A stretch of DNA of 64,000 nucleotides. It comes from Arcticibacterium luteifluviistationis. Its GTDB lineage: Bacteria > Bacteroidota > Bacteroidia > Cytophagales > Spirosomataceae. Position numbers and translations under genes: made by a program. Numbering within the stretch: the stretch's first letter is position 1; each line of letters starts with the position of its first letter. The notes beneath the pieces are model-generated. The model was not told the DNA's origin. It saw only the letters and a list, made by a program, of their open reading frames with translations, and made no database searches. Shown piece after piece: positions 1-9,126 of this stretch. Where the stretch lies: NCBI RefSeq assembly GCF_003258705.1, contig NZ_CP029480.1, positions 4,278,001-4,342,000 of the forward strand. The letters run 5' to 3'.

Positions 1-1
1 A

Positions 2-601
2 GGGGCAACAATCACTACAGATACTGAGCTAATATTCAATGAGAAGAATATTATTGTTGAGTCAGATATCTATTTTGGGCCAAGGACTAAAATAATATTT
101 GATGCACATGATATACCCTTTGAAGACGAGTCTTTCGATTTGATAATATTTCAAGCAGTGCTTGAGCATGTTGCAGATCCTTATAAATGTGTAGAAGAGG
201 CTCATCGTGTTTTAAAAAATGATGGAGTTATTTTTGCGGCAACACCGTTTATGCAACAGGTCCATATGAGAGCATTTGATTTTACGAGATTCACACATTT
301 GGGACATAGAAGATTATTTCGGAAGTTCGAAGAAATTGATTCTGGTGTTTCTGCTGGAACCGGAGTGGCATTGGGATGGTCAATTAAGTATTTTCTCTAT
401 TCTTTGTCTGATCAAAAGTTCATAAGACTCTTTTTTAAAATTGCATCTTCGCTCTTACTCTTTTGGTTAAAATATATAGACCTTATTATAAAGAATAATA
501 TGGGTTCATATGATGCAGCATCGGCTTTCTATTTTGTAGGAAGAAAAAGTAAAGAAGTTCTTAGTGACAAGGAACTGGTTAAATTGTATAAGGGCTTCTA
601 A
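2..601 (+). CDS. Class I SAM-dependent methyltransferase, 5' end outside window
   Basis: The frame is open from base 2, so the gene starts upstream of the window and only its C-terminal ~199 residues are visible. The motif FDLIIFQAVLEHVADP (acidic loop followed by LEH) is the post-II/motif IV region of Methyltransf_11-type class I methyltransferases, followed by a RVLKNDGVIFAATP strand typical of the family. The SAM-binding glycine motif must lie upstream. Its position next to sugar-nucleotide genes suggests a sugar or lipid-linked glycan methyltransferase; the substrate cannot be told. An internal ATG at 140 exists but would cut the fold and is not the start. Confidence 0.85.
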   Translation, partial: GATITTDTELIFNEKNIIVESDIYFGPRTKIIFDAHDIPFEDESFDLIIFQAVLEHVADPYKCVEEAHRVLKNDGVIFAATPFMQQVHMRAFDFTRFTHLGHRRLFRKFEEIDSGVSAGTGVALGWSIKYFLYSLSDQKFIRLFFKIASSLLLFWLKYIDLIIKNNMGSYDAASAFYFVGRKSKEVLSDKELVKLYKGF

Positions 602-716
602 ATAGTTTTTTTAGTCCAGAATCATCTACCATTTAATAAAAAAGTAAAACCATGTTTTTTTTCTAAAGAAATTGAGCCTAGTTTTATATTCAAGAAATTT
701 AAAATTAACTATAGAT

Positions 717-2072
717 ATGAAACAAAATTACCAAATACTCGCACTGCTTTGTGCTTCTTTGTCTATTAGTCCTGTTTTCGCACAGGATAATGTGGGAATA
801 GGAACTACCAACCCAGATAATTCGGCTCTTTTAGATATGCAGTCTGCTGAAAAAGGACTATTGATACCTAGGATGACGGTAGACCAGCGAAATGCAATTA
901 ATAACCCAGCCGAGGGTTTATTGATTTTTCAAACAAATGAAGAGCCAGGCTTTCAGTTTTTTAATGGCTCACAGTGGTCTCCACTCTCGCCAACAGAAGC
1001 TAAATCAGTGGCTACTGGTGATGTTAATGGTTGGGCTCTTGACGGAAATGCAACAGCATCAGGAACAAAAGCTGCTGCAACGGCAGCTAGTTTTATTGGT
1101 ACACCGGGAGGGATTCCATTAAATTTTAAGATTGGAGGAGTTACAGCGGGTACGATTGCAACAACTAACGATATTTTCCTAGGTTATAATTCAGGTCTTA
1201 ATGGCTCGGGTTCTGGTACGTATAATACAGGTTTAGGGACAAATACGCTTAGTTCATTAACTACAGGTCAGTCCAACACTGCTTTAGGTGGAGCAGCTCT
1301 TAGATATACAACTACGGGTAAGCTGAATTTAGGAATTGGTGGTTTATCTCTATATAAAAACACTAGTGGTTCTAATAATGTTGCGATTGGTCATGGTACA
1401 ATGTATAATAATTTAGTGGGAAATGATAACGTAGCTTTAGGTAAGGATGTTCTATTTAGTTCAACTGGGAATAATAATATAGGTATTGGCTCTAGTTCTT
1501 TTGTCGCTAAAACATCGGGAAATAATAATGTTGGTGTTGGATATCTGGCGGGTGCTTCTAATACTACAGGAAGTTCGAATATCTTCCTTGGTTATGCTGC
1601 TGGACAAAATGAAACCGGGTCTAGTAAGCTATATATATCTAATACAAATACTGCTACGCCGCTTATTTATGGCGACTTTTCTGCTAAGTTTGTGTCAATT
1701 GGGGATGTGGAATCAGGGCTAAAAAGAGAAACAGCAGCGGGTAATGGCTATAAGTTGTTAGTTCAGGGTGGAATTTTAACGGAGAAAGTTAAAGTAGCTT
1801 TAAAGTCTAGTGGAGATTGGGCTGATTATGTTTTCGAGCCATCTTACAATTTGTTGTCTCTTGAGGAGGTTGAGAAATTCACTTTAGAAAATAAGCATTT
1901 ACCTAATGTACCTTCTGCAGACGAAATGGCAGAAAATGGTTTAGAAATAGCGGAGACTTCTAAGATGTTTATGGAGAAGATAGAAGAGTTGACTCTTTAT
2001 ATGATTGACTTGAATAAGGAAGTTAAAGCTTTAAAGGTAGAGAATGAAATTTTGAAAGTTCAAATGAAATAA
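717..2072 (+). CDS. Secreted repeat protein with tail-fibre/trimeric-adhesin-like repeats
   Basis: A 451-residue secreted protein. The start at 717 is chosen because it opens directly on a signal peptide (MKQNYQILALLCASLSIS..FAQ); an in-frame upstream start at 672 would add 15 polar residues before it. After an N-terminal segment common in Bacteroidota surface proteins (VGIGTTNPDNSALLDM), residues ~150-310 are glycine/asparagine-rich repeats of the type TTGxxNxALGxxAL, like head repeats of trimeric autotransporters and phage tail fibres. The C-terminus (residues ~350-451) has the LSLEEVEKFTLENKHLPNVP segment followed by a coiled coil, the usual end of Bacteroidota S74-like fibre proteins. Probably a surface fibre or adhesin; the partner is unknown. 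A strong terminator follows. Confidence 0.75.
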   Translation: MKQNYQILALLCASLSISPVFAQDNVGIGTTNPDNSALLDMQSAEKGLLIPRMTVDQRNAINNPAEGLLIFQTNEEPGFQFFNGSQWSPLSPTEAKSVATGDVNGWALDGNATASGTKAAATAASFIGTPGGIPLNFKIGGVTAGTIATTNDIFLGYNSGLNGSGSGTYNTGLGTNTLSSLTTGQSNTALGGAALRYTTTGKLNLGIGGLSLYKNTSGSNNVAIGHGTMYNNLVGNDNVALGKDVLFSSTGNNNIGIGSSSFVAKTSGNNNVGVGYLAGASNTTGSSNIFLGYAAGQNETGSSKLYISNTNTATPLIYGDFSAKFVSIGDVESGLKRETAAGNGYKLLVQGGILTEKVKVALKSSGDWADYVFEPSYNLLSLEEVEKFTLENKHLPNVPSADEMAENGLEIAETSKMFMEKIEELTLYMIDLNKEVKALKVENEILKVQMK

Positions 2073-2109
2073 TTTATTCTATAGAGTAAGTTTTTAATTT
2101 TTTTTTGCA

Positions 2110-2144
2110 AGAAAAGCCCATTTAATCCTGGGCTTTTCTTTTTT
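2110..2144 (+). terminator. Rho-independent terminator
   Basis: A GAAAAGCCCA / TGGGCTTTTC stem with an 8-nt loop (2111-2138) followed by a T-run, 38 bases after the fibre gene stop. It separates that gene from the epimerase gene. Confidence 0.85.
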
Positions 2145-2166
2145 ACTTTATTAACGTTTTGGCTAA

Positions 2167-3060
2167 ATGAGTGTTTTAATAACGGGAGCTTCGGGCTTTG
2201 TAGGACAGAATTTAGTGGCTTTTTTAAAATCCAAAAAAATCCCAACGGTTTCAATCTCTTTGAGAGAAAAGAGAGCATTATTTATACCGGAGCATAGTAG
2301 TACATTAATTCATTTGGCAGGTAAGGCACACGACCTAAAGAAGACTTCTAATGAAGCTGAATATTTTGAAATTAACACGGAGCTGACCAAATTGGTTTAT
2401 AGAGCTTTTTGTGAATCTAAAGGGGATACTTTCATTTACATGAGTTCGGTCAAAGCGGTAGCAGATAATCCGTCGGAAGTAGTAGATGAAGAAACCCTTG
2501 CTAAGCCAATAACTGCTTATGGTAAATCTAAACTTGCAGCCGAGGAATATCTATTGCAAAATAAGAAAGAGGGAACTAGGCTCTATGTTTTAAGACCTTG
2601 TATGATTCATGGACCTAAAAATAAGGGGAATTTAAATATCCTTTATCGCTTGGTGCGAAAAGGGATTCCCTATCCACTCGGTAGATTTTCAAATAATCGA
2701 TCATATTTGAGTATAGAGAACTTAAATTTTGTGGTTTATGAGCTCATACGAAACAAACGAATTGAGTCTGGAGTGTATTCCCTAGCAGACAGTGAATCCC
2801 TTTCCACTAAAGATTTGGTTTATCTAATTGGAGAATCATTGGGGAAGAAACCAATGGTTCTATCACCGCCGATTGAACTAGTAAAAGTTCTTGCACAAAT
2901 TGGTGATGTGTTTAAACTTGCTCTTAATACGGAAAGGCTTCAAAAGCTTACAGGGAGTTATTTAGTTTCCAACAAAAAAATTGAGAAAGCAATTGGTCGA
3001 AAACTGCCAATGAGTGCAAAAGAGGGTTTTTTGTTGACATTTAGGTCTTTTCTGACTTAG
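2167..3060 (+). CDS. NAD-dependent epimerase/reductase, WbpV-like (extended SDR)
   Basis: A 297-residue extended short-chain dehydrogenase. The Rossmann motif GASGFVG is at residues 7-13, the SSVKA segment around residue 94 and the catalytic Y118-x3-K122 (YGKSK) follow. Family members of this length next to WbpL- and WbpM-like genes reduce or epimerise the 4-keto sugar made by WbpM, giving UDP-D-QuiNAc or UDP-D-FucNAc. The WbpL-like transferase at 4657 and the WbpM-like dehydratase at 5693 are downstream on the same strand, supporting this assignment. Which C4 epimer is made cannot be seen. It starts shortly after a terminator, so it probably has its own promoter. Confidence 0.8.
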   Translation: MSVLITGASGFVGQNLVAFLKSKKIPTVSISLREKRALFIPEHSSTLIHLAGKAHDLKKTSNEAEYFEINTELTKLVYRAFCESKGDTFIYMSSVKAVADNPSEVVDEETLAKPITAYGKSKLAAEEYLLQNKKEGTRLYVLRPCMIHGPKNKGNLNILYRLVRKGIPYPLGRFSNNRSYLSIENLNFVVYELIRNKRIESGVYSLADSESLSTKDLVYLIGESLGKKPMVLSPPIELVKVLAQIGDVFKLALNTERLQKLTGSYLVSNKKIEKAIGRKLPMSAKEGFLLTFRSFLT

Positions 3061-3155
3061 TGCGTGCCGTTAATTGAAAACAATCGAGTGCTACGCAATC
3101 CTTCTTTATGAGTTTATAGGGAACGACTAATTAGTGAAAATATATTAAAAAGCTC

Positions 3156-3163
3156 TAACTTTG
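3156..3163 (+). promoter_or_regulatory. Bacteroidota -7 element
   Basis: TAACTTTG matches the Bacteroidota TAnnTTTG -7 consensus 72 bases before the methyltransferase ATG. No clear TTG -33 element lies at the right distance, so this is a weak candidate. Confidence 0.35.
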
Positions 3164-3234
3164 AATTGATAATTCGATTAAGGCTGCTTTAGAATTCCTT
3201 GCCTAGGCATTGAACCAAAACAATAAAAAGTAAT

Positions 3235-4167
3235 ATGAAATGTAGAATTTGTAATAACTTAGACAATCTGAAGGAATATCAAGTTAGAGAAATGATGTTC
3301 GGATTTAGAGATAAGTTCTCTTATTTGGAATGCACCAAATGTGGTTGTTTACAAATTGCCGAAATTCCGAACAATATCTCGAAATATTATCCTTCAAATT
3401 ATTACAGTTATTCTTCATCTTCGCCGGATTCGAAAATTAAAGAATACCTAAAAGGAGAACGTGACAACTATGCTGTTTCAAAAAAGGGACTTCTTGGAAA
3501 TCTGGTGTCTAAATATTTTCCAAATATCAGAGCTCAAATCTTGTCTGAAATTCCCATTTCTAAGAATAGCAAAATATTAGACGTTGGATGTGGTAACGGA
3601 GTCCTTTTGTTAGCATTAAGGAGGATTGGATTTGTCAATATTTCAGGAATTGATCCATTTATAGAAAACGATATCTCTTATGGGAATGGCCTTGATATCT
3701 ATAAAAAAATGATTCATGAAGTAAAAGAAAAGCAAGATGTGATAATGTTTCATCACTCTTTTGAACATATGCCAGACCCTCTTGAAACTTTTCAAACGGT
3801 TTCTAAATTACTTAATAAAGGAGGATATTGTATTATCAGAGTTCCAACCGTTTCATCATACGCTTGGAAACACTATAGAGAGAACTGGGTGCAACTAGAC
3901 GCCCCACGTCATTTCTTTCTTCATTCGGAAAAAAGTATAGATATCTTGGCGAAGAAAGTTTCTTTGACTGTTGAAAAGGTCGTTTATGATTCGACAGAAT
4001 TGCAGTTTTTAGGTAGTGAAAGGTATTTAAAAAATATTCCCCTTTTAGATGCAACCCCAAATAAAGAGATTTTCTCTAGTTCAGAAATTAAAGCTTTTAA
4101 ACTTAAGGCTATTGAGCTTAATCAAAAGAATAATGGTGACTCTTGTGCCTTTATAATAAAGAAATAA
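3235..4167 (+). CDS. Class I SAM methyltransferase with N-terminal zinc-ribbon-like domain
   Basis: A 310-residue protein. Cysteines at 3, 6, 33, 36 and 38 form a probable zinc ribbon (CRIC...CTKCGC). This is followed by a class I methyltransferase domain with motif I ILDVGCGNG around residues 114-122 and a HHSFEHMPDP motif. This Methyltransf_23-type architecture is common in polysaccharide loci for C- or O-methylation of nucleotide sugars or glycan chains. Its place between WbpV- and WbpL-like genes supports a glycan role. The substrate is not deducible. Confidence 0.8.
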   Translation: MKCRICNNLDNLKEYQVREMMFGFRDKFSYLECTKCGCLQIAEIPNNISKYYPSNYYSYSSSSPDSKIKEYLKGERDNYAVSKKGLLGNLVSKYFPNIRAQILSEIPISKNSKILDVGCGNGVLLLALRRIGFVNISGIDPFIENDISYGNGLDIYKKMIHEVKEKQDVIMFHHSFEHMPDPLETFQTVSKLLNKGGYCIIRVPTVSSYAWKHYRENWVQLDAPRHFFLHSEKSIDILAKKVSLTVEKVVYDSTELQFLGSERYLKNIPLLDATPNKEIFSSSEIKAFKLKAIELNQKNNGDSCAFIIKK

Positions 4168-4656
4168 AGTCGGCTAGAGAGGTGATAAATAGCTTTATAA
4201 GCTTAGCGACTTGTGAATTTACTAAGGTTTGATGTGTTGTAAGCCTTTTAGTTGTCTGAATTTATAGAAGGCGAAATTGAACTTTAATCTCGTAATAATT
4301 CTATTGACTTGGGATTATTATCTCTACTTTGTGATGGCAAATAAGCGTCTTTATGGGCTTTTTCTGCAATAATGTCTATTTACTATTAGATCTTTTTGTC
4401 TGTTAAAGATGCCTTTGTGTCTAGCTTTTCGAACGGGATTTTTTTTCTGGAAAAATTGCAGTTTTTCTTACATATTCTCTGGCATATGGTGCTGCTGCTT
4501 ATTACTGCCGTTTGATTTCATATCTTTGTTTTAAAGTTGTTAAGCCTGACAAAAAATTTGAGTGTGAGAATAGAAAATTATGATTAAATGTCTTCACTCT
4601 CCGTTTTACTAAAGTTCCTAAAGGGGTTACTTTTATCTTTATCTATAATAAAAGAA
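4168..4656. other. Long intergenic stretch, no gene recognised
   Basis: About 490 bases between the methyltransferase and the sugar-phosphate transferase. No convincing coding region, RNA gene or repeat was seen. A TAnnTTTG-type -7 element lies at 4521-4528 and may drive the next gene. An in-frame upstream ATG at 4588 of the next gene falls inside this stretch. Confidence 0.5.
4521..4528 (+). promoter_or_regulatory. Bacteroidota -7 element upstream of the glycosyltransferase
   Basis: TATCTTTG fits TAnnTTTG. The -33 position has only a partial TT match. It would give a leader of roughly 50 bases to the ATG at 4588 or about 120 to that at 4657. Confidence 0.4.
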
Positions 4657-5619
4657 ATGAGTTATTTTTTTTCATTCTTGGCGATAGTACTTTCGAGCTA
4701 CTTTTATATTCAAATTGCAGAAAAATTTAATATTACCGATGTGCCTAACGAAAGGAGTTCCCATAGAGAGATTACCGTTAGGGGCTTAGGGATAGTTTTT
4801 GTTATTCCAGTAATTCTTTTCTTTGTCCAGAGTGGCTTTAGCTATCCTTTTTTTATGTTTGGTTTTATTTTGGCGGCTGGAATAAGTATCATAGATGACA
4901 TCTACACTGTTTCTAGTAAAATAAGGTTGTTTATTCAAATAGCTTCAGTTGGTTTTCTTTTATTTGAATTGGCGGTACCTAATGAGAGTTTCTATTATCT
5001 CACATTTCTCTTGATTTTGGGAGTTGGAATTGTCAACGGTTTTAATTTCATGGATGGAATAAATGGCTTAACGGGGCTTTATTCCTTAATAAGCTTATTA
5101 ACCTTAATTTATATTAATCAGTTAGTGATCTTGTTTATTGAGTTAGATTTTTTAATTCTGATGGTTTTGGGAGTGTTGATTTTTCTTTTCTTTAATTTTA
5201 GAAAAAAGGCAAGGGGTTTTTCTGGAGATGTTGGGAGCGTAGGAATTGGGTTGGTACTGTGTTTTTTTATTTTTCAACTGATATTTACTACGAATGATTG
5301 GAGATATATTTTTCTGTTTTTTGTTTACGGTTTAGATACCCTAGTAACGATTGTTATTAGGCTTGTTAGGAAGGAGAATATTTTCGAGGCACATAGGAAG
5401 CACTTATATCAGTTGCTGGCAAACGAAAGGGGGGTTAGTCATCTTAATGTTTCTATTTCATATGGTATTGCCCAGATTTTGTTAAATGCCTGGATAATCT
5501 CTTACCGGGAGGTTGTAGATTTTGTCTTTTTTATCCCTTTTATCTTAACTTTTATCTTAACTGTGTTGCTAAGAATAAGAATTAATAGAGAGAGCTTGCT
5601 GCCGAATAATAAAATCTAG
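4657..5619 (+). CDS. WecA/WbpL-like polyprenyl-phosphate sugar-1-phosphate transferase
   Basis: A polytopic membrane protein (320 residues from this start, about 10-11 membrane segments) of the MraY/WecA/WbpL family. It moves a HexNAc-1-phosphate from UDP to undecaprenyl phosphate on the inner face of the cytoplasmic membrane. Visible family motifs: PNERSSH after the first helix (residues 30-36), D80-D81 (Mg/substrate), NFMDG at 130-134, GDVGS at 190-194 and HRKHLYQ at 246-252. The start is chosen so that DVPNERSSH follows one helix, as in relatives; an ATG at 4588 would add 23 hydrophobic residues. With the WbpV- and WbpM-like neighbours it likely initiates the repeat unit with a FucNAc/QuiNAc-type sugar. 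Confidence 0.85.
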   Translation: MSYFFSFLAIVLSSYFYIQIAEKFNITDVPNERSSHREITVRGLGIVFVIPVILFFVQSGFSYPFFMFGFILAAGISIIDDIYTVSSKIRLFIQIASVGFLLFELAVPNESFYYLTFLLILGVGIVNGFNFMDGINGLTGLYSLISLLTLIYINQLVILFIELDFLILMVLGVLIFLFFNFRKKARGFSGDVGSVGIGLVLCFFIFQLIFTTNDWRYIFLFFVYGLDTLVTIVIRLVRKENIFEAHRKHLYQLLANERGVSHLNVSISYGIAQILLNAWIISYREVVDFVFFIPFILTFILTVLLRIRINRESLLPNNKI

Positions 5620-5692
5620 GAATAGAGTGTCTATAATCTGAGGTATTTGGCTTAGCTTTGATTGTATTTGGCGAGGTTATAACTAGAACTAT

Positions 5693-7630
5693 ATGAGAAG
5701 ATTAACTAAATTCACGACAAACTTTGTCTCTAAATGGCTTATTCTAGTAATAGATCTATTAATTGTAATGGCCTCTTTTACTTTGTCCACATTAGTTAAA
5801 TCAAACTTTAACTTAGAATATATAGATCCTGGTTTATTCAAATATCATTTAGTCTTTGTTGCTTTTATCAGGCTATTGTTCTTTCTAATTTATAGTTCTT
5901 TTACGGGGATTGTAAGGCATACTAGTTTTGAAGATGCAAAGGTTATTATAAAGGCTGTTTTTTTATCTAGTTTGTCATTGTTTGTTTTTTCCTTTTCGTC
6001 TTTTGAAAATTGGTCTGTAAGCTTGGCCGTCCCTTCGTCAATTCTTCTGATAGATTTTTTCATACTAACTTTTGCTATGATAGCAAGTCGTTTTCTTGTA
6101 AAACTTGTTTATGATAGGATGATATGGAGTTATAAAAAAGAGAAGTATGTCATTATTTATGGGTCGGGTCACTTAGGTCGAATAACAAAAAATTCATTAT
6201 TAAATGATAAGAGGTATAAATATAAAATATTAAGCTTTTTAGATGATAACCCGCAACTTAGGGGGAAATCAATAGAGGGTGTTGTTGTTTATAATAAAAG
6301 AGATTCACTTAATGAATTTATCACTAAGAATCTGTCGCTTTATCCTGACTTAGAATTAATATTTGCTATACAAAGCATTAGTTTGGCGGAAAGGAATGAA
6401 ATAATAGATGAAATTTTGGAGACAGGGGTTCCCTTGAAGGTTTTACCTCCCATAAAGCAATGGATGAACGGGGAGCTCAAAGCGAATCAAATACACCAGG
6501 TGAAAATAGAAGATCTTCTTCAAAGAGAATCTATCAAATTGAACAATCGACTTGTATCGGATTACTTAAAAGGTAAGGTTATAATTATTACAGGAGCGGC
6601 TGGTTCTATAGGCTCTGAAATAGTTAGACAAGCATTAAGGTTTAATCCTACAAAGCTAATTCTTATTGATCAAGCAGAATCTCCAATGTATGACATAGAG
6701 TCTGAATTACGAAGGTTGAAAAGTGTTGGAAATGAAGTCTCTATGGAGTTTGTCTTGTGTAATATCACAGATGCTAAAAGAATAGAGAATCTGGTAAAGC
6801 TGTATAGGCCGGATGTTATCTTTCATGCTGCGGCTTATAAACATGTGCCTTTAATGGAGGCAGAACCTTATAATGCTATTCATACTAATGTTCTCGGCAC
6901 CTGTTGTTTGGCGGACCTAGCTTTGAAATATGATGTTAGTCGTTTTGTTTTTGTTTCTACTGACAAAGCTGTAAATCCTACTAATGTTATGGGAGCTAGT
7001 AAGCGTCTGGCTGAAATGTATATTCAAAGTTTAAGTGTTCAGCAAAATAAGACAAGATTTATTACTACACGGTTTGGTAATGTTTTAGGGTCGAATGGCT
7101 CTGTGATTCCACTCTTTAAAAGACAAATTGAGGCGGGCGGACCCGTGACTGTTACTGATCCTGATATTATACGTTATTTCATGACTATTCCTGAGGCTTG
7201 TCAACTGGTTTTGGAAGCAGGAACGATGGGCAAAGGAGGAGAAATATTTGTTTTCGAGATGGGAGAGCCTGTAAAAATACTTAATCTAGCCAAACGTATG
7301 ATTCGTTTATCTGGTTTTAAGCCGGACGAAGAAATAGAGATAAAATTTACAGGGTTAAGACCCGGCGAAAAATTGTACGAGGAGCTTTTAAGTGATTCAG
7401 AAAGAACAAAACCAACACATCATCCTAAAATCTTAATTGCACAAGTTAAACCTAACTCTTTGGAAGATATCTCTAGAGAAATTGATTTACTTAAAAACTG
7501 CCTTCCAACTGCAAGTCGAATGGATTTAGTAAGCATTTTGAAAAGAGTTATTCCGGAGTATAAGAGCCGAAACTCAGACTATGAGATTTTGGATAACGAA
7601 AAGGTTTCTAGAAAAGCTTCTCTAAAGTGA
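5693..7630 (+). CDS. Membrane nucleotide-sugar 4,6-dehydratase, WbpM/CapD/FlaA1 family
   Basis: 645 residues, the normal size of the large WbpM-type enzymes. Four N-terminal membrane helices (about 15-135) are followed by a CoA-binding-like Rossmann domain (YGSGHLGRI, ~156-164), then the catalytic SDR domain with GAAGSIG at 301-307, STDK at 422-425 and MGASK at 433-437. Methionine in place of the usual SDR tyrosine is the norm in this subfamily. It converts UDP-GlcNAc to the 4-keto-6-deoxy intermediate used by the WbpV-like enzyme. The last 23 bases overlap the convergent Wzi-like gene. Confidence 0.9.
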   Translation: MRRLTKFTTNFVSKWLILVIDLLIVMASFTLSTLVKSNFNLEYIDPGLFKYHLVFVAFIRLLFFLIYSSFTGIVRHTSFEDAKVIIKAVFLSSLSLFVFSFSSFENWSVSLAVPSSILLIDFFILTFAMIASRFLVKLVYDRMIWSYKKEKYVIIYGSGHLGRITKNSLLNDKRYKYKILSFLDDNPQLRGKSIEGVVVYNKRDSLNEFITKNLSLYPDLELIFAIQSISLAERNEIIDEILETGVPLKVLPPIKQWMNGELKANQIHQVKIEDLLQRESIKLNNRLVSDYLKGKVIIITGAAGSIGSEIVRQALRFNPTKLILIDQAESPMYDIESELRRLKSVGNEVSMEFVLCNITDAKRIENLVKLYRPDVIFHAAAYKHVPLMEAEPYNAIHTNVLGTCCLADLALKYDVSRFVFVSTDKAVNPTNVMGASKRLAEMYIQSLSVQQNKTRFITTRFGNVLGSNGSVIPLFKRQIEAGGPVTVTDPDIIRYFMTIPEACQLVLEAGTMGKGGEIFVFEMGEPVKILNLAKRMIRLSGFKPDEEIEIKFTGLRPGEKLYEELLSDSERTKPTHHPKILIAQVKPNSLEDISREIDLLKNCLPTASRMDLVSILKRVIPEYKSRNSDYEILDNEKVSRKASLK

Positions 7631-9122
7631 CTTTAGAACCCAAAGTACTATTAAGATCTGAGACTTTATCAAAGCCTAAGGAAAGGTGGTAGTTCCAAGA
7701 GTTTTTCCTGTATTTAAAGTTGGTCAATAAAGACTGTTGGGTATTTAATAAAGGATAGTTATAGCTTCCTGAATTTTTTGAATTGGAGTATCGGAAGTTG
7801 TAAAAGATTGTATTTAGTATGCTGCCATTTAGTGCAATGTTGATAGATTGTACCCTGTTGTTAATTAAATAGGATTGATTTAACCTGCTAATTAATAGTG
7901 GGCTGTATGATTCTTGAGATAAGTATAATGGGGTTATATGGGGTGTTCCAATAGTGAGCGTTTTATACGTATACCCATCCTGATATAGACTGTTATTAAA
8001 GTAATTGTCAACTCCTCTAAGTTCTGGAATTGAGTTCCCAGAGCTTCCACTTCCTCTGGAGCCACCTTGGTTCATGGAGTTAAAAAGTTCAAAGTTGATT
8101 TTGTGAATAGAGAAAAAGCTGTTTGAACTTAAAAATGTAGTGGGTGCATATGATATGCCAGACAAGCCATCGGAAATATTACTAAGATAGAATAAGGATC
8201 CGTCTTCATATATACTTTGTCTATAGATTAAGAATTTACCAACTTGTGTTTCGTATTCTAAAGCTATGTCTATGGTACCTAAGTGATTCCCTGCACGGTT
8301 AAATGCTTCATTAAATGGGACGCCATCTTTAATGGTGCCCGCATCCAGATCTTTGTTTAAACTTATTCCAGTCACTACTTTGGTGTAGGTGCTAAAGCCA
8401 GAAGGGTACTTTTTTATTACTTGTTCTGTTTTGGGATCATAAAAGGGTTTAGCCGGTTTTCCAGCCCATTGAACCTGATGATTAAAGCCTCCATAAAATT
8501 TGAATTTCCACGAAGGTTTACCGATTCTGGTGTAGAATGTTTTTTGATGGAGATAATAGTTTTTTACAGAATCAGTACTACCAAACCACCCATGAGAATA
8601 AGAACCTTTAATTGATAATATTTTGTTTTTAGTAATTGGGGTATAATTTGGAATTGAAAGTTCTATCTTGGGTAAAGGCAGTGCATTTCCGGACCATATA
8701 AAGGAACCACTAGACAGAGTTGAGTCCACGAGGCCAACGATTTCTTTTCTTCTTCCACCATAAAACTCTAAAAATCCATGTCTAATTTTTATATAAGACT
8801 CTGATAAAATTGCTTGATTGACCTTCCCTGAATTAACTAAGCCCGTGATTCCGTAACCAATGCCAAATCGTTTTAATTCTTTACTTTTATTAAATAGGCT
8901 GTCGTAATCGTGATGGACAGATCCTTTTAATTGTAGGAACTGGGACTCAACAGGAACTTCACCATATTGGTTAGAGCGAAGCCAAAATGGAAGTTGATCG
9001 CTGCTAGAGATAAATAAAGAAGAGCTTAGCGAATAATTATTGTTCTTGATTAACTTCTGACCACTTAGAGGAATGGATAGGAAGTGTGCGGAAACTAATA
9101 ATAGTAATATTTTAAACTTCAT
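7608..9122 (-). CDS. Wzi-like capsule assembly outer-membrane protein
   Basis: 504 residues. The start is set at the ATG opening the signal peptide (MKFKILLLLVSAHFL...SGQ); the upstream in-frame start would add 9 residues and overlap the preceding gene. The body has alternating beta-strand character and phrases shared with the paralogue at 11297: GRRKE, SGSFIWSGNALPLPK, SHGWFG, GGFNHQVQW. These identify the Bacteroidota capsule-assembly Wzi family, an 18-strand barrel lectin that anchors group 1-type capsule at the outer membrane. It lies 4 bases after the type IX-secreted protein gene and is probably co-transcribed with it. The C-terminus ends in phenylalanine (KLF), as barrels often do. Confidence 0.8.
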   Translation of the reverse strand: MKFKILLLLVSAHFLSIPLSGQKLIKNNNYSLSSSLFISSSDQLPFWLRSNQYGEVPVESQFLQLKGSVHHDYDSLFNKSKELKRFGIGYGITGLVNSGKVNQAILSESYIKIRHGFLEFYGGRRKEIVGLVDSTLSSGSFIWSGNALPLPKIELSIPNYTPITKNKILSIKGSYSHGWFGSTDSVKNYYLHQKTFYTRIGKPSWKFKFYGGFNHQVQWAGKPAKPFYDPKTEQVIKKYPSGFSTYTKVVTGISLNKDLDAGTIKDGVPFNEAFNRAGNHLGTIDIALEYETQVGKFLIYRQSIYEDGSLFYLSNISDGLSGISYAPTTFLSSNSFFSIHKINFELFNSMNQGGSRGSGSSGNSIPELRGVDNYFNNSLYQDGYTYKTLTIGTPHITPLYLSQESYSPLLISRLNQSYLINNRVQSINIALNGSILNTIFYNFRYSNSKNSGSYNYPLLNTQQSLLTNFKYRKNSWNYHLSLGFDKVSDLNSTLGSKVTLEKLF

Positions 9123-9126
9123 TAAA

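Noticed and set aside
2060-2278. Minus-strand 72-residue frame across 2060-2278
   Set aside because: It spans the terminator and the start of the epimerase gene and has no domain or start context.
4588-4656. Longer N-terminus for the WbpL-like transferase
   Set aside because: Family alignment places one helix before PNERSSH; the extra 23 residues do not fit, although the ATG is real and cannot be fully excluded.
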